A DNA stretch of 64,000 nucleotides from Rhinopithecus roxellana. Its lineage: Eukaryota > Chordata > Mammalia > Primates > Cercopithecidae. Made by a program: the position numbers and the translations under genes. The stretch spans positions 128,080,235-128,144,234 of the forward strand of contig NC_044558.1 in the NCBI RefSeq assembly GCF_007565055.1, read 5' to 3'. Shown in pieces: positions 63,765 to 64,000 of the stretch (positions within the stretch are counted from its first letter, which is position 1; every line of letters begins with the position of its first letter). A model generated the notes under the pieces. It ran no database searches and was not told where the DNA came from. It saw nothing but the letters and a program-made list of their open reading frames with translations.

Positions 63765-64000
63765 GGCCGGGCTCAGTGGCTCGTGCCTGTAATCCCAGCA
63801 CTTTGGGAGGCCGAGGTGGGCATATCACAAGGTTAGGAGTTCAAGACCAGCCTGACCAACATGGTGAAATCCTGTCTCTACTAAAAATGCCGAAATTAGC
63901 CGGGCGTGGTGGCGCATGCCTGTAATCCTAGCTACTCAGGAGGCTGAGGCAGTAGAATCACTTGAACCTGGGAGGTGGAGGTTGCAGTGAACCAAGATTA
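63765..64000 (+). mobile_element. Alu, cut off by window edge
   Basis: Sense Alu from ggccgggctcagtggctcgt into the right monomer (tgcagtgaaccaagatta), continuing beyond the window. It is inserted in the preceding Alu. Confidence 0.92.

Larger units (their letters stand above)
63535..64000 (+). other. PDE3A: PDE3A intron 8 (5' portion)
   Basis: Starts with the weak donor gtagtc. From 63620 it consists entirely of two nested sense Alus, the second cut off by the window edge. Confidence 0.9.

Overview
This is a primate nuclear window, not a microbial one: AT-rich, dense in Alu and L1 copies, with short exons bounded by GT/AG in long introns. Two young Alus (33202-33503 and 42599-42904) carry AluY variants typical of Old World monkeys, so the source is probably a cercopithecid such as a macaque, baboon or guenon rather than human. 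That inference rests on Alu subfamily features recalled from memory.

The only gene supported is PDE3A (cGMP-inhibited 3',5'-cyclic phosphodiesterase 3A), on the + strand. Six consecutive coding exons are present, numbered 3-8 because the well-known hypertension/brachydactyly (HTNB) hotspot exon is exon 4. They lie at 41225-41482, 44341-44495, 49960-50075, 58386-58605, 62187-62272 and 63380-63534. Their phases join perfectly into one 330-codon frame, which matches human PDE3A numbering 338-667. Known sites S428, S438, T445-G449, S465, M484 and S492 all fall where that numbering predicts. The exons encode the second N-terminal hydrophobic region and the phosphorylated regulatory linker. The membrane-anchoring N-terminus (exons 1-2) and the catalytic domain (from about residue 669) lie outside the window.

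Layout: 1-41224 is the 3' part of intron 2. It contains old L2, MIR and L1 copies, an L1 inserted into an Alu (7862-10209), an L1MA/MB-type copy (37045-39140), microsatellites, and long stretches without recognisable features. From 41225 to 63534 the six exons alternate with introns 3-7, which hold about eight Alus, a short L1, a MADE1 hairpin, an L2 and a diverged tandem duplication just upstream of exon 5. The right edge is an Alu nested in an Alu in intron 8.

I found no second gene, no RNA gene that I could establish and no intact mobile element. The open reading frames outside the six exons are chance frames or repeat-derived. The most interesting unexplained items are the ~365-bp tandem duplication at 48500-49266, the diverged repeat pair at 22501/24081, an 18-bp perfect hairpin at 3441-3483, a palindromic CRE in intron 2, weak donor sites on exons 4 and 8, and inverted Alus bracketing exon 4 and exons 7-8.
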